Source of the DNA: JBPRGG01 sp051418075
GTDB lineage: Bacteria; Bacteroidota; Bacteroidia; Cytophagales; Cyclobacteriaceae
Length of the DNA: 64,000 nt
Assembly (NCBI GenBank): GCA_051418075.1
Contig: JBPRGG010000041.1
Location: forward strand, 89,680-153,679
Direction: 5' to 3'
The notes under the pieces were generated by a model. The model was not told the DNA's origin. It did no database searches and saw only the letters and a list, made by a program, of their open reading frames with translations. Numbering within the stretch: position 1 is the first letter of the stretch; every line of letters starts with the position of its first letter. A program made the position numbers and the translations under genes. This document shows, one piece after another, positions 45,296 through 54,501 of the stretch.

Positions 45296-45333
45296 ACATT
45301 ACCAAAAATGATCCAATAAGGTGCTATTAACTA

Positions 45334-46668
45334 CTAAACTTCAAGACCCGAAGTATTTTCTTCAACTGCAAGGTTTTCAATTTTCTCCTCTTTTTTTTCT
45401 TTGTTGGCTAATTCATTTACCAATTTTCTTGCAGAAGCATAATCTTCATCTACATCAATATGCCTGAATTCAGCATTCCTACCCACCAAATGCAGATTTT
45501 CAATTTTTCCCAGTTCAGTTTTAACTTTATCCTTGACTTTTTCAAAGTCTTTCATATAAACTGGATACCCGAATTTTTCCTGGAGTAACATAGTATCCAG
45601 AAGATCTTCCGGTTTAAACAATTTATAATCATAAACAGCTTTTAGTACATCTTCAACCGGATTTTCAGTTGCAGTAGTTACTTCTGCGCATAAAACAGTT
45701 TTATCTTTAGGTGCATCAAAATCACTAAAATTCTTAAATTCTGCCATTCGGTTGATTACAACATCTCTGTCGCCAAAATATATCCAGTGGTTTGGAGTAA
45801 CTCTATCTTTGTTGATCAAGAGATAAACCAATTTTACTGGTTGAAATCTGAATTGGAACTCCTGACCCAACATTTTTCCTAATATAGTTGTAGGTATGGT
45901 TGATATAACCCTGTCACACTTATAAACCTTTTCTACTCCTTCCTCTTGGTATTTTACACCAGTTATTTTATTTCCTTCCAGTTCAAATCCAGTCACTCTG
46001 GAGTTCAATAACACATTATCCTTTATTTGATCGTGCATGGAGTTTACAATAGAGCCATAGCCTCCTTTTATAGGATAATAAAAACCACGGAAAAATATCT
46101 TACTGTTTCTCTTAAAAACATCGGCCAGTCCTGATACCCGTATTTTTTGTCGACCCCATTCAATGGATAATTCCTCAGGTTTTGCTCCTAATAATTTTTC
46201 TGTATAGGGCCTGAAGAAGAATTCGTATAAACCTCTGCCAAAAGCATTCAAAGCCAGATTTTCAAATGTATTTTCAGGCCTTTTCTTTTTAAATAAATAT
46301 CCAAAAACCATTTTGGATGTGATTAATGGATTGAACTTTAAAATTAATTCAAAAGGATTAACAGGGTCACGTATAACTTTATTTTTAATAAATATTTTGC
46401 TTTTCCGCTTTTGAGCTTCCATTGGTGTCAGTTCCAGTAATTCATCCAGAATCACCTTATCTTTTGAAAAAAGACGATGAGGAGCCAAATCGCAATCAAT
46501 ACCATGCCATTTGAAACTTCTGGCTAATCCTCCAATTCGATTGGAAGCTTCAAATACTTTTACATCACAATTTTGCTTGTTGAGTAATATGCCACAACTT
46601 AATCCAGACATTCCAGCGCCAATAACAGCGACTCGCTCATTAGATAAACCAGTTTTTGATTTTTTCAT
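45334..46668 (-). CDS. FAD-dependent amine-oxidase-type oxidoreductase
   Basis: A 444-residue flavoprotein. The dinucleotide-binding motif VAVIGAGMSGLSCGILL and the second FAD motif (EASNRIGGLARSF) are at the N-terminus. A C-terminal FAD contact (NLHLVGRNAEFRHIDVD) follows. The overall pattern is that of the protoporphyrinogen-oxidase/amine-oxidase-like group found in polysaccharide loci, sometimes compared with UDP-galactopyranose mutases, but the mutase signature residues are not evident. It has its own promoter and terminator, so it is transcribed separately from the decoration cassette. The substrate is unknown, perhaps a nucleotide sugar or carotenoid-like molecule. Confidence 0.78.
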   Translation of the reverse strand: MKKSKTGLSNERVAVIGAGMSGLSCGILLNKQNCDVKVFEASNRIGGLARSFKWHGIDCDLAPHRLFSKDKVILDELLELTPMEAQKRKSKIFIKNKVIRDPVNPFELILKFNPLITSKMVFGYLFKKKRPENTFENLALNAFGRGLYEFFFRPYTEKLLGAKPEELSIEWGRQKIRVSGLADVFKRNSKIFFRGFYYPIKGGYGSIVNSMHDQIKDNVLLNSRVTGFELEGNKITGVKYQEEGVEKVYKCDRVISTIPTTILGKMLGQEFQFRFQPVKLVYLLINKDRVTPNHWIYFGDRDVVINRMAEFKNFSDFDAPKDKTVLCAEVTTATENPVEDVLKAVYDYKLFKPEDLLDTMLLQEKFGYPVYMKDFEKVKDKVKTELGKIENLHLVGRNAEFRHIDVDEDYASARKLVNELANKEKKEEKIENLAVEENTSGLEV

Positions 46669-46715
46669 GGAGAAACTTTTAAACTTTTAATTTTTTAAAT
46701 TTGAGGATTTAAATA

Positions 46716-46723
46716 CAAACCTA
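46716..46723 (-). promoter_or_regulatory. -7 box of the FAD oxidoreductase gene
   Basis: Leftward TAGGTTTG matches TAnnTTTG exactly, about 48 bases before the ATG at 46668. No clear -33 box was seen. Confidence 0.4.
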
Positions 46724-46882
46724 GGATGAATATAATTTTTACTTTATATTTTTGCATAAAGATAAGAATATTAACAACATTAAACAAAAATAATATAAAA
46801 AAATATTGATATTATTCAAAAAATATTACAATTGCATGAAAATCAATAATTTCTGTTTTTAGCTTCCCAAATTATCATTACA

Positions 46883-47518
46883 TTGGTTAACTTTAAAAAA
46901 GTATCAAACAAAAAACAACATATAGTGCCTGTGCAACAACAAGACCTATCCCAATTCCAACTCCCCCCTAATTTCAGAGGACGCTCCGGTATTATAGTGC
47001 AACTCTGGTGGTTGGTTCAGGCTGTTTTCTATCATGGCTCTCCTCAGTTTCTCTATGGCTGGAGAAGGTTTTTGTTACGACTTTTCGGAGCTAAAATTGG
47101 GAAAGGAGTGCTTTTAAGGCCATCCAGCTCTGTAACTTATCCCTGGAAAGTTAAAATCGGTGACTTCTCCTGGATAGGAGACGACGTAGTACTTTATAGC
47201 CTGGGCCCTATTGAAATAGGTGAACATGTAGTCATTTCCCAGCGTTCTTATATCTGCACAGGATCCCATAACTATGATAAAACTGATTTCCCCATATATC
47301 ATCAAAAAATTACCATTGAAAAACAGTGTTGGCTGGCTACCGATGTTTACGTTGCTCCCGGAATCACTATTGGCGCCGGCACAGTGGTCGGAGCCAGAAG
47401 TTCTGTATTCAAGAATTTACCAGCCAATAAGGTTTGTATTGGTAGCCCGGCTAAGGTCATTAAAGATCGCAGTATCGCCCTAAAAGATAACATGAGTGAT
47501 ACTGCTGCAATGAAATAA
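46883..47518 (+). CDS. WcaF-like O-acetyltransferase (left-handed beta helix)
   Basis: A 211-residue hexapeptide-repeat acetyltransferase of the colanic-acid WcaF type. It would add acetyl groups from acetyl-CoA to a sugar of the polysaccharide. The N-terminal RGRSGIIVQLWWLVQAVFYH and FLLRLFGAKIGKGVLLRPS lead into the left-handed beta helix (IGDDVVLYSLGPIEIG, then GTVVGARSSVFKNLP). The catalytic histidine is probably in TGSHNYDK. The start is unsure: a TTG at 46883 is used because no ATG is available, and two GTG codons about 13 residues later are alternatives. Confidence 0.85.
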   Translation: MVNFKKVSNKKQHIVPVQQQDLSQFQLPPNFRGRSGIIVQLWWLVQAVFYHGSPQFLYGWRRFLLRLFGAKIGKGVLLRPSSSVTYPWKVKIGDFSWIGDDVVLYSLGPIEIGEHVVISQRSYICTGSHNYDKTDFPIYHQKITIEKQCWLATDVYVAPGITIGAGTVVGARSSVFKNLPANKVCIGSPAKVIKDRSIALKDNMSDTAAMK

Positions 47519-47725
47519 TTGCTAACCATTTATTTATTACATCTATAAAATCTGCTTTTATAGCAACTGATCCTATGAACTAGTTGATTCATTATTCATT
47601 AACTTTTTCCCCTCTCACCTATTTCAACTGGAAAGCTATTGATCATGCATGTGTACGGATTTGATGTGGATTTCCCCACCAGTGATCACATATTCACTTA
47701 ATTTGGCAGGAAAAACAGAATAGCT

Positions 47726-48154
47726 ATGAAAAAATTAACTTTCCTGGTCTTTACCATGATCTGCCTTTCCGGTGGCTTTAAAGCAACAGCACAATGGCGG
47801 CTTAATGGGGGCATTGATCTGATAAAAACTCCCTTCTTTGGTGACAACTGGCCTTCAGTAAATATTGGTGCCGAAGTAGCCTACTTCGTAACAAATAGTG
47901 TAGGACTTACAGGTGGCATCGAAATTTGGGATGAACCGGCCAATCAATTAGGTGGCTCTCTCGGTGTCAGGTGGTATCCCGTCAATCCGGTTTTTTTTAG
48001 AATGCGCGGCATACTTTCAGAAGAATCTGACTTTTCTCTGGGCCTGGGCTATGCCATACCTCTCAGCCGGGACTGGCGATTGGAAACCATGGCAGATTAT
48101 TTTGCAGTAAATCAGGATTTTGCTATTCGAGTGGGCTTTGGATACCGCTTCTAA
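47726..48154 (+). CDS. Small outer-membrane beta-barrel-like protein
   Basis: A 142-residue secreted protein of no recognised family. Residues 1-22 form a signal peptide (ending KATAQ). The mature part is made of alternating aromatic beta strands (VGLTGGIEIWDEP, GGSLGVRWYPV, FSLGLGYAIPL) and ends in GFGYRF with a terminal phenylalanine, as expected of an eight-strand outer-membrane barrel. It stands alone, with a convergent terminator behind it. The function is unknown. Confidence 0.72.
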   Translation: MKKLTFLVFTMICLSGGFKATAQWRLNGGIDLIKTPFFGDNWPSVNIGAEVAYFVTNSVGLTGGIEIWDEPANQLGGSLGVRWYPVNPVFFRMRGILSEESDFSLGLGYAIPLSRDWRLETMADYFAVNQDFAIRVGFGYRF

Positions 48155-48174
48155 AATTAATCAATATACATAAA

Positions 48175-48212
48175 AAATTAGCCAGACTCATGTCATATGA
48201 TCTGGCTAATTT
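48175..48212. terminator. Bidirectional terminator
   Basis: A perfect 12-bp stem (48175-48186 with 48201-48212, AAATTAGCCAGA/TCTGGCTAATTT) is flanked by an A-run on the left that becomes a T-run for the leftward sod gene. It serves both convergent genes. Confidence 0.85.
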
Positions 48213-48264
48213 CGCTATCCTTTAACATATCAAAAGTTTCCAATTGATAAGATTTCATTTATTA

Positions 48265-48870
48265 TTACAAAGCTGCTTCATACCTTTTACCCACTTCTTC
48301 CCAATTCACTACATTCCAGAAAGAAGCGATATATTCAGGTCGTTTGTTCTGATACTTTAAATAATAAGCATGTTCCCACACATCAAGACCCAATATGGGA
48401 GTACCTTTGCACTCAGCAACATCCATTACCGGATTATCCTGATTCGGTGTAGAACAAACCTCCAGGTCTCCGGCATTATTTACTATCAACCAGGCCCAGC
48501 CTGAACCAAATCTGGTTGCAGCAGCATTGGCAAATTCTTCTTTAAACTTATCAAAAGAACCAAATTTTGTATCTATGGCATCACCCAACTTCCCTGAAGG
48601 ATTGCCCCCACCACTGGGTGATAAAATAGTCCAGAAAAGAGAATGATTATAATGTCCTCCACCATTATTCCTTACTCCAGTGGAATACTTACTTACATTC
48701 TTCATAAGTTCTTCAATGGATTTTCCTGAATCAGAACCTTCCAAAGCTCCATTCAACTTGGTAACATATCCACCATGATGCTTGTCATGATGTATTTCCA
48801 TGGTTTTTGCATCAATATGCGGTTCAAGCGCATTGTTTGCATAAGGTAACGCTGGTAATTCGAAAGCCAT
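48265..48870 (-). CDS. Superoxide dismutase, Fe/Mn type
   Basis: A cytoplasmic superoxide dismutase of 201 residues. The four metal ligands can be placed: H27 (first of IHHDKHH), H76 (HYNHSLFW), D163 and H167 (DVWEHAYY). FGSGWAWL and the N-terminal ALEPHIDAKTMEIHH are typical. Sequence alone does not settle whether iron, manganese or either metal is used. It is 45 bases downstream of tadA on the same strand and may be read from that operon or from its own promoter. Confidence 0.96.
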   Translation of the reverse strand: MAFELPALPYANNALEPHIDAKTMEIHHDKHHGGYVTKLNGALEGSDSGKSIEELMKNVSKYSTGVRNNGGGHYNHSLFWTILSPSGGGNPSGKLGDAIDTKFGSFDKFKEEFANAAATRFGSGWAWLIVNNAGDLEVCSTPNQDNPVMDVAECKGTPILGLDVWEHAYYLKYQNKRPEYIASFWNVVNWEEVGKRYEAAL

Positions 48871-48915
48871 AATTATTTAAAAATTATTAAGGTTAAACAT
48901 TTATTATAAAAGTAT

Positions 48916-49365
48916 TTATCTTCTTAAATCATCAAAAAAATCATCAAGCAATTGTCGGCACTCTTGCTCCTTTATACCTTTGGTAACTTTAGTTTTTGGA
49001 TGCAAGATATCAGAACTTATTATACTAAAACCTCTTTTGTAATCCTCTGCTCCATAAACTACCCGGCCAATTTGGCTCCAAAATAAAGCTCCGGCACACA
49101 TACAACAGGGCTCCAACGTGACAAATAATGAACACTTATTCAGGTATTTAGAGCCTAAAAAATTAAAACCCGAAGTCAGTGCAATCATTTCTGCATGAGC
49201 GGTTGCATCATTTAAGGTTTCTGTTTGATTATATGCTTTGGCAATGATCCTGTTCTCACATACCACTATAGCCCCTACAGGTATTTCTCCTTTTTCCTTA
49301 GCCAGCAGGGCTTGTCTTAAGGCCTCCTGCATAAATCTTTCATCAGAATAAACTGAAAAAGCCAC
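48916..49365 (-). CDS. tadA: tRNA adenosine(34) deaminase
   Basis: TadA converts adenosine to inosine at the wobble position of tRNA-Arg(ACG). The 149-residue protein has the zinc site H57 with E59 (TAHAEMIAL) and C87 with C90 (EPCCMCAGAL). The characteristic VVYGAEDYKRGF region follows. The start is a GTG at 49365 sharing a base with the upstream stop codon (TAGTG); the first ATG would remove the start of helix 1. It differs clearly from the guanine deaminase at 2746-3219. Confidence 0.92.
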   Translation of the reverse strand: MAFSVYSDERFMQEALRQALLAKEKGEIPVGAIVVCENRIIAKAYNQTETLNDATAHAEMIALTSGFNFLGSKYLNKCSLFVTLEPCCMCAGALFWSQIGRVVYGAEDYKRGFSIISSDILHPKTKVTKGIKEQECRQLLDDFFDDLRR

Positions 49366-49922
49366 TAAAGTGTTTTTTTTATTTTAATACTATTCATCAG
49401 GTGTTGTGCCACATCTTGCCAGTGTTCTTTTCTCTGCAGCGGGGCTGTAAAATTGAATACCAGTGTCTTACCATTTACAATGGCATATTGTAGATAGGAA
49501 TACTTCCTGATAGCTTGATTATTCACTATTGAATTTTCATCCGGATTTACAGTAGAAGTAAATTCAAAGAGGACAAATTTCACTTTATTTATCTCTTTGA
49601 TTTCCTGATTGATCCAATCCACCTCATCATATAAGTTCAGGATGCTGGATCTGTAAAAATTTCTTAAAATATCCAGGTCGCCTTCATCCCATTGGGTCAC
49701 TGATAAATTCACCCCAAAATCCACCATCCGGTTAGGGCTGGTATAAAGAGCCACCGGTTTACGGTAGGATATATACTTTTGGTTGATTTCCTGCTCTGTC
49801 ATGGGTACAAAAGTATCAGGCAGTTCTACAGTTATTCCTTCTACCACCTTGGTTTTAACCCACTTCACATCTTCCTGGGCTGGAATCATCCATGTAATTA
49901 ATACTATTAGCAAATGAATCAT
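49365..49922 (-). CDS. Secreted protein of unknown function
   Basis: A 185-residue protein with a short N-terminal signal (LLIVLITWMIPAQ), cut near residue 15. The mature part is a single alpha/beta domain with no catalytic motif. The pattern of an N-terminal amphipathic strand, a central WDEGDLDILRNFYRSSI helix and a late FNFTAPLQRKEHW strand recalls PsbP/DcrB-like folds, but that is weak. It is coupled to tadA by a one-base overlap; the combination may reflect only compact gene packing. Confidence 0.65.
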   Translation of the reverse strand: MIHLLIVLITWMIPAQEDVKWVKTKVVEGITVELPDTFVPMTEQEINQKYISYRKPVALYTSPNRMVDFGVNLSVTQWDEGDLDILRNFYRSSILNLYDEVDWINQEIKEINKVKFVLFEFTSTVNPDENSIVNNQAIRKYSYLQYAIVNGKTLVFNFTAPLQRKEHWQDVAQHLMNSIKIKKTL

Positions 49923-49954
49923 ACTATTCTGGTCTTAGCTTTAGGTTGTTTAAA

Positions 49955-50013
49955 CAAAAAATATGCCTTAAGCCTTAAATTTACATTTTATTACCAAAAT
50001 AGTGAAGGCATAT
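49955..50013 (-). terminator. Probable terminator of the Pmp3-like gene
   Basis: A 9-bp inverted repeat (49961-49969 with 50005-50013, ATATGCCTT/AAGGCATAT) is followed leftward by TTTTTGTTT. The loop is long (35 nt). A 12-base palindrome AGGCATATGCCT overlaps the right arm. Confidence 0.5.
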
Positions 50014-50032
50014 GCCTAAAATACCCTGACAA

Positions 50033-50209
50033 TTAAATGCCGGTTTGTGATGTTCTTTTAGATAACACATAAAATGCATGAATTACACCGGGAATCCATC
50101 CTATCAGGGTCAAGATCAGGTTCAACCAAAAGGTACCAGTCAATCCAAAACGTAAAAAAACAGCTAACGGTGGCAATACAATTGCTAAAATGATGTCTAA
50201 TATTTTCAT
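50033..50209 (-). CDS. YqaE/Pmp3-family small membrane protein
   Basis: A 58-residue protein found by direct translation. It has two transmembrane helices: residues about 4-20 (LDIILAIVLPPLAVFL) and about 28-48, with the conserved GWIPGVIHAFYV motif at the end of the second. This is the Pmp3/YqaE family (PF01679), small hydrophobic proteins induced by salt, cold or envelope stress that affect membrane potential in yeast and plants. Start ATG at 50209, stop TAA at 50033. It lies alone between divergent genes with its own probable terminator. Family assignment is strong; the physiological role here is unknown. Confidence 0.9.
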   Translation of the reverse strand: MKILDIILAIVLPPLAVFLRFGLTGTFWLNLILTLIGWIPGVIHAFYVLSKRTSQTGI

Positions 50210-50338
50210 ATCAAAAAATGGGTTGAAAAGTTAAAAAAATTTAAGTACTGGTTTTCACTACTAATTATTATAACTTTGATTTAAGGGTTATGTTAAAATG
50301 CTCGTTTACTATAGCCTGGTTAATAAGGAACCTAATTG

Positions 50339-51517
50339 ATGAAGGATTTTGGAATTTATGGCTTGCAGTTCTGGCTCTTATGTTTAAGTTCCTTTCTGTT
50401 TTTTGCCAGCTTTAACATGATCATTCCCGAATTACCCAATTATTTGACCAGCTTGGGAGGAGAAGAGTATAAGGGGCTCATAATTGCTTTATTTACCCTG
50501 ACTGCTGGCCTTTCCAGACCTTTCAGTGGAAAACTAACTGATAAAATCGGTCGAATACCGGTGATGGTGGTAGGGGCTGTGGTAAGTGCCCTGAGTTGCC
50601 TGCTATATCCCCTGCTCACTTCTGTAGCCGGCTTCCTGTTGCTACGTTTCTTCCATGGATTTTCTACCGGATTTAAACCCACTGGCACGTCTGCCTATAT
50701 TGCAGATATTGTACCTGATAAAAGACGAGGAGAAGCCATGGGCCTGTTAGGATTCTTTGGCAGTACCGGTATGGCTTTTGGTCCGACTATGGGAGGCTAT
50801 ATCGCCACTTATTCCCAGGATCTGATGTTTTATACTGCCTCGGGTCTGGCGTTTCTTTCCATTATGATCCTGTTTCGAATGAAGGAAACATTGGTTGAGC
50901 ATCAACCGTTTAAGCCGGCTCACCTGAAAATATCACTCCATGAAGTCATTGAACCCAGGGTACTTAAGCCAAGCCTGGTGATGGTCTTCTCAGTATTTTC
51001 CTTTGGAATTGTACTAACCCTTACTCCCGACCTGAGCGAACATTTACACTTAAGTAACAAAGGACTCTTTTTTACCTATTTTACCCTGGCATCACTGATT
51101 ATCAGGGTCATTGCCGGAAAACTATCAGATACCTTGGGCCGTATTCCCGTATTACTGGCAGCTACTTTTACCCTGACCATCGCCCTGTTTTCCTTTGGAT
51201 TTATAGAAACCCAGCTTAACCTGGTTTTCAGCGCGGTGCTTTTTGGCATGGGTGTGGGTATGACCATTCCGGCTTTATTTGCCTGGACCATTGATCTTTC
51301 CCATCCACAGCACCGGGGAAGGGCCATGGCCACAGTCTATATTTCTCTGGAAATAGGTATCGGGGCCGGGGCCTTGATTTCTGCCTGGTTGTATAACAAT
51401 AACCCCAATAATTTCCCCATCAGTTTTTGGAGTGGTGCCATTGCCAGTGCAATAGCTTTTATTTATGTGGTTTACCTGGTGATTCGATCTAAAAAGGTAG
51501 CTGATAAAGTTATTTAG
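50339..51517 (+). CDS. MFS transporter
   Basis: A 392-residue major facilitator with twelve predicted helices. The loop 2-3 signature is present (GKLTDKIGRIPVMV), a second copy lies in the C-terminal half (GKLSDTLGRIPVLL), and motif C-like GFFGSTGMAFGPTMGGY occurs in helix 5. This is the drug:H+ antiporter-like organisation; the substrate is unknown. The ATG at 50339 is used instead of a TTG one codon earlier. It is followed by a GC-rich structured stretch before the convergent uvrB. Confidence 0.9.
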   Translation: MKDFGIYGLQFWLLCLSSFLFFASFNMIIPELPNYLTSLGGEEYKGLIIALFTLTAGLSRPFSGKLTDKIGRIPVMVVGAVVSALSCLLYPLLTSVAGFLLLRFFHGFSTGFKPTGTSAYIADIVPDKRRGEAMGLLGFFGSTGMAFGPTMGGYIATYSQDLMFYTASGLAFLSIMILFRMKETLVEHQPFKPAHLKISLHEVIEPRVLKPSLVMVFSVFSFGIVLTLTPDLSEHLHLSNKGLFFTYFTLASLIIRVIAGKLSDTLGRIPVLLAATFTLTIALFSFGFIETQLNLVFSAVLFGMGVGMTIPALFAWTIDLSHPQHRGRAMATVYISLEIGIGAGALISAWLYNNNPNNFPISFWSGAIASAIAFIYVVYLVIRSKKVADKVI

Positions 51518-51643
51518 GTAACGCACTGTCCACCCGCAAGGCCCTGTCTCAAGGGCCTGCCACGCCAGAGCCGGCCAACCCTGTTCCCATTTCGGTCTCT
51601 GGCCGTTCCTCCAGCCAGATAGAAGATCACTGTCTGAATCAAT
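51518..51643. other. GC-rich structured intergenic segment
   Basis: This 126-base gap between convergent genes is strikingly GC-rich for the region. It contains a perfect 7-bp hairpin AGGCCCT-GTCTCA-AGGGCCT (51539-51558) and a second inverted repeat GCCAGAG/CTCTGGC (51564-51570 with 51597-51603). Neither has a T-run on the plus strand. It may be an extragenic repeat, a structured RNA or an unusual terminator region. Confidence 0.45.
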
Positions 51644-53674
51644 TTAAGCACCACCTTTTTTTTGGTCCTTCAGCTTCTGCAAATCAAATAACTCATCTCT
51701 TAACCGGGCCGCCTCCATAAAGTCCAGTTCTTTGGCAGCCTTCTCCATATTTTTTTGAGTCTTTTTGATCAGTTTGTCGATATCTTCTTTATCCATATAC
51801 TGCACAATGGGATCAGCTGCTACGGATTGTTGCTCCTCTTCTACATAGTACTTTTTCATCCGTTTGGAATCCGCCACCTTAGTCTGGCCCATAATAGCAT
51901 CTTTAGATTTAATAATGGTTCTGGGGGTAATATGATGCTTTTTGTTATAATCCATTTGTATGCTGCGTCTCCGGTTGGTCTCGTCTATTGCTACCCGCAT
52001 TGATTCGGTAATCTTGTCTGCATACATGATCACCCGTCCATTTACATTCCTGGCTGCCCTTCCTATAGTCTGTACCAAGGACCTTTGATTTCTAAGAAAG
52101 CCTTCTTTGTCTGCGTCCAGAATGGCTACCAGCGACACCTCCGGCAGGTCAAGTCCTTCTCTGAGGAGGTTTACCCCTACCAATACATCAAATAATCCCA
52201 ATCGCAATTCCCTCAGAATTTCCACCCTGTCCAGGGGATCTACTTCAGAATGAATATAACGACATTTCACCGTTGCTCTTTCCAGAAATTTAGTCAACTC
52301 CTCCGCCATACGCTTGGTGAGGGTAGTCACCAATACCCTTTCCTGTTTCTTAACCCTATCCTCTATTTCATCCAGCAGATCATCAATTTGGTTCAGGCTG
52401 GGGCGAACACTGATTTCCGGATCAAGTAAACCGGTTGGCCTGATCAGTTGCTCCACTACCACGCCTTCCGATGTACGTAATTCATATTCAGCCGGTGTAG
52501 CACTTACGAAAATGATCTGATTGATCATCGATTCAAACTCATTAAATGTAAGCGGACGATTATCCAATGCTGAAGGCAGCCTGAACCCATACTCCACCAG
52601 GTTTTCCTTGCGTGAACGATCACCTCCCCACATGGCCCTTATTTGAGGTATGGTTACATGGCTTTCATCTATTACAATAAGGTAATCATCCAGAAAATAA
52701 TCCAGCAGGCAAAACGGTCGCGCACCTTTGCTTCGACGGTCAAAATACCTGGAATAATTCTCCACACCACTACAGTACCCCAATTCCCTGATCATTTCCA
52801 GATCAAATTCCGTTCTTTCCTTGATCCGCTTTGCCTCCAGAAAACGATGATCCGATTCAAACAACTGGATCTGATTTACCAGGTCATCCTGAATCTCATG
52901 AATTGCCTGATGCAATACATCTTTTCCGGTTACAAATAAATTGGCCGGGTAAATTGAAATCTTTGATTCTTCTGCTACTTTTTTTCCTGAGGCCGGATCT
53001 ATGATCTGTAAAGCCTCTATCTCATCTCCCCAGAATATGATCCGGTAAGCAAAATCCGAATACGCCACAAATACATCTACCGTATCACCCTTTACCCGAA
53101 AAGTCCCCCGGTTAAATTCAGCTTCGGTACGGCTGTACAGAATATCTACCAGTGAAAACAACAACTGATTACGGGGAATCACATCTCCTGTTTTCAGGTC
53201 CACCACGTTTTTTCCAAATTCTTCCGGATTACCGATTCCATAAATGCAGGAAACGGAAGCCACCACGATCACATCCCTACGGCCTGACAACAGGGAAGAG
53301 GTAGCACTCAACCGCAATTTTTCTATTTCTTCATTGATGGAAAGATCTTTTTCAATATATAAATTGGTGGTAGGCAGATAAGCTTCTGGCTGATAATAAT
53401 CATAATAGGAAATAAAATATTCTATGGCATTATCCGGAAAAAACTGCTTGAATTCGCCATACAACTGAGCTGCCAGTGTTTTATTATGACTCAGTACCAG
53501 GGTAGGGCGCTGAATTTCCTTAACCACGTTGGCAATGGTAAATGTTTTACCCGAGCCAGTCACCCCAAGTAAAGTCTGGGCAAAATCTCCCCTTAAGATC
53601 CCTTCGGATAATTGTTTTATGGCCTGGGGCTGATCCCCGGTAGGTTGATATTGATTTATGAGTTTAAATTCCAT
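51644..53674 (-). CDS. uvrB: Excinuclease ABC subunit B
   Basis: UvrB is the damage-verifying helicase-like subunit of nucleotide excision repair. The 676 residues contain Walker A (GVTGSGKT, about 38-45), the beta-hairpin region (ISYYDYYQPEAYLP), the DESH box (VIDESHVTIPQ), helicase motifs V and VI (LLREGLDLPEVSLV, QTIGRAARN) and a C-terminal UVR coiled coil (about 630-670) that binds UvrC. Length and order are standard. No T-rich terminator was found at its end. Confidence 0.98.
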   Translation of the reverse strand: MEFKLINQYQPTGDQPQAIKQLSEGILRGDFAQTLLGVTGSGKTFTIANVVKEIQRPTLVLSHNKTLAAQLYGEFKQFFPDNAIEYFISYYDYYQPEAYLPTTNLYIEKDLSINEEIEKLRLSATSSLLSGRRDVIVVASVSCIYGIGNPEEFGKNVVDLKTGDVIPRNQLLFSLVDILYSRTEAEFNRGTFRVKGDTVDVFVAYSDFAYRIIFWGDEIEALQIIDPASGKKVAEESKISIYPANLFVTGKDVLHQAIHEIQDDLVNQIQLFESDHRFLEAKRIKERTEFDLEMIRELGYCSGVENYSRYFDRRSKGARPFCLLDYFLDDYLIVIDESHVTIPQIRAMWGGDRSRKENLVEYGFRLPSALDNRPLTFNEFESMINQIIFVSATPAEYELRTSEGVVVEQLIRPTGLLDPEISVRPSLNQIDDLLDEIEDRVKKQERVLVTTLTKRMAEELTKFLERATVKCRYIHSEVDPLDRVEILRELRLGLFDVLVGVNLLREGLDLPEVSLVAILDADKEGFLRNQRSLVQTIGRAARNVNGRVIMYADKITESMRVAIDETNRRRSIQMDYNKKHHITPRTIIKSKDAIMGQTKVADSKRMKKYYVEEEQQSVAADPIVQYMDKEDIDKLIKKTQKNMEKAAKELDFMEAARLRDELFDLQKLKDQKKGGA

Positions 53675-53763
53675 AGGCTTTTCTCTTTATCCAAACGAAA
53701 GGTACATTCATATATTGGAGATTGATTTCAGGCTCTTTTACCACCGGAATTAATCAGAACAGG

Positions 53764-54501
53764 TTAGCTGTTCCAGATTTCCCAGGATTTTTCTGCTTGG
53801 ACCTCAAGCATTTCCAAACCATTTTTTATATTGGCTTGGTGGGCTTTACCCTTTTTCAGAAACATTGTTTCCGCCGGATTATAAATCAGATCATATAAAA
53901 AATGTTGCTGGTTTAGGTTGTCATAAGGGATAGCCGGAAATTGTTGTACATGAGGACTCATACCCAATGGGGTGGTGTTGATTATCAGGGTATATTCCTT
54001 TAATAAAGAAGCTGATTGACTAAGTTGGGCATAGCTCAGGTCACCTTTCTGCTCATCTCTTGAAACAGATAAAAAAGGAATATTCAAACTTTGCAAGGCT
54101 GCTTTTACCGCTTTGGCTGCTCCTCCAGTACCCAATACCAATGCTTTTTGTGGCACATCAGGAAGCCACTGATCCAACGACAATTTAAACCCGTAATAAT
54201 CTGAGTTATATCCAATCAGCTTTTTTTCGGACCTTTGTACTACATTGACTGCCCCTACTAATAAGGCACTCTCATCCAGATCATCCAGGTAAGCCATCAC
54301 ATCATTTTTATAAGGAATAGTCACGTTGAATCCCTCCAGGTTAGGATATTTCACCAACAGATCCTCTAATTCCCGGATTTGCTTCAGTTCAAATAAACGG
54401 TACTGACAATCGGTAATTTGCTCTTTTTCAAACTTTTCAGTAAAATACTTTTCTGAAAATGAATGACTCAAAGAATATCCGATCAAGCCAAATAATCTCA
54501 T
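53764..54501 (-). CDS. aroE: Shikimate dehydrogenase
   Basis: AroE reduces 3-dehydroshikimate with NADPH in aromatic amino acid synthesis. At 245 residues it is short but complete, as is usual in Bacteroidota. The shikimate-binding SLSHSFS near residue 10, the catalytic lysine in VTIPYKND, the nucleotide-binding GTGGAAKAVKAAL and the late NGLEMLEVQAEKSWEIW are all present. Its ATG overlaps the stop codon of the DUF368 gene by four bases (54498-54501), so the two are translationally coupled despite unrelated roles. Confidence 0.95.
   Translation of the reverse strand: MRLFGLIGYSLSHSFSEKYFTEKFEKEQITDCQYRLFELKQIRELEDLLVKYPNLEGFNVTIPYKNDVMAYLDDLDESALLVGAVNVVQRSEKKLIGYNSDYYGFKLSLDQWLPDVPQKALVLGTGGAAKAVKAALQSLNIPFLSVSRDEQKGDLSYAQLSQSASLLKEYTLIINTTPLGMSPHVQQFPAIPYDNLNQQHFLYDLIYNPAETMFLKKGKAHQANIKNGLEMLEVQAEKSWEIWNS

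Noticed and set aside
45334..46668. UDP-galactopyranose mutase or DprE1 as the identity of the FAD enzyme
   Set aside because: The fold is FAD-dependent but the mutase signature residues are not seen, and DprE1 belongs to a different (VAO-type) flavin family. DprE1 would have linked it to the UbiA protein, so this was considered carefully.
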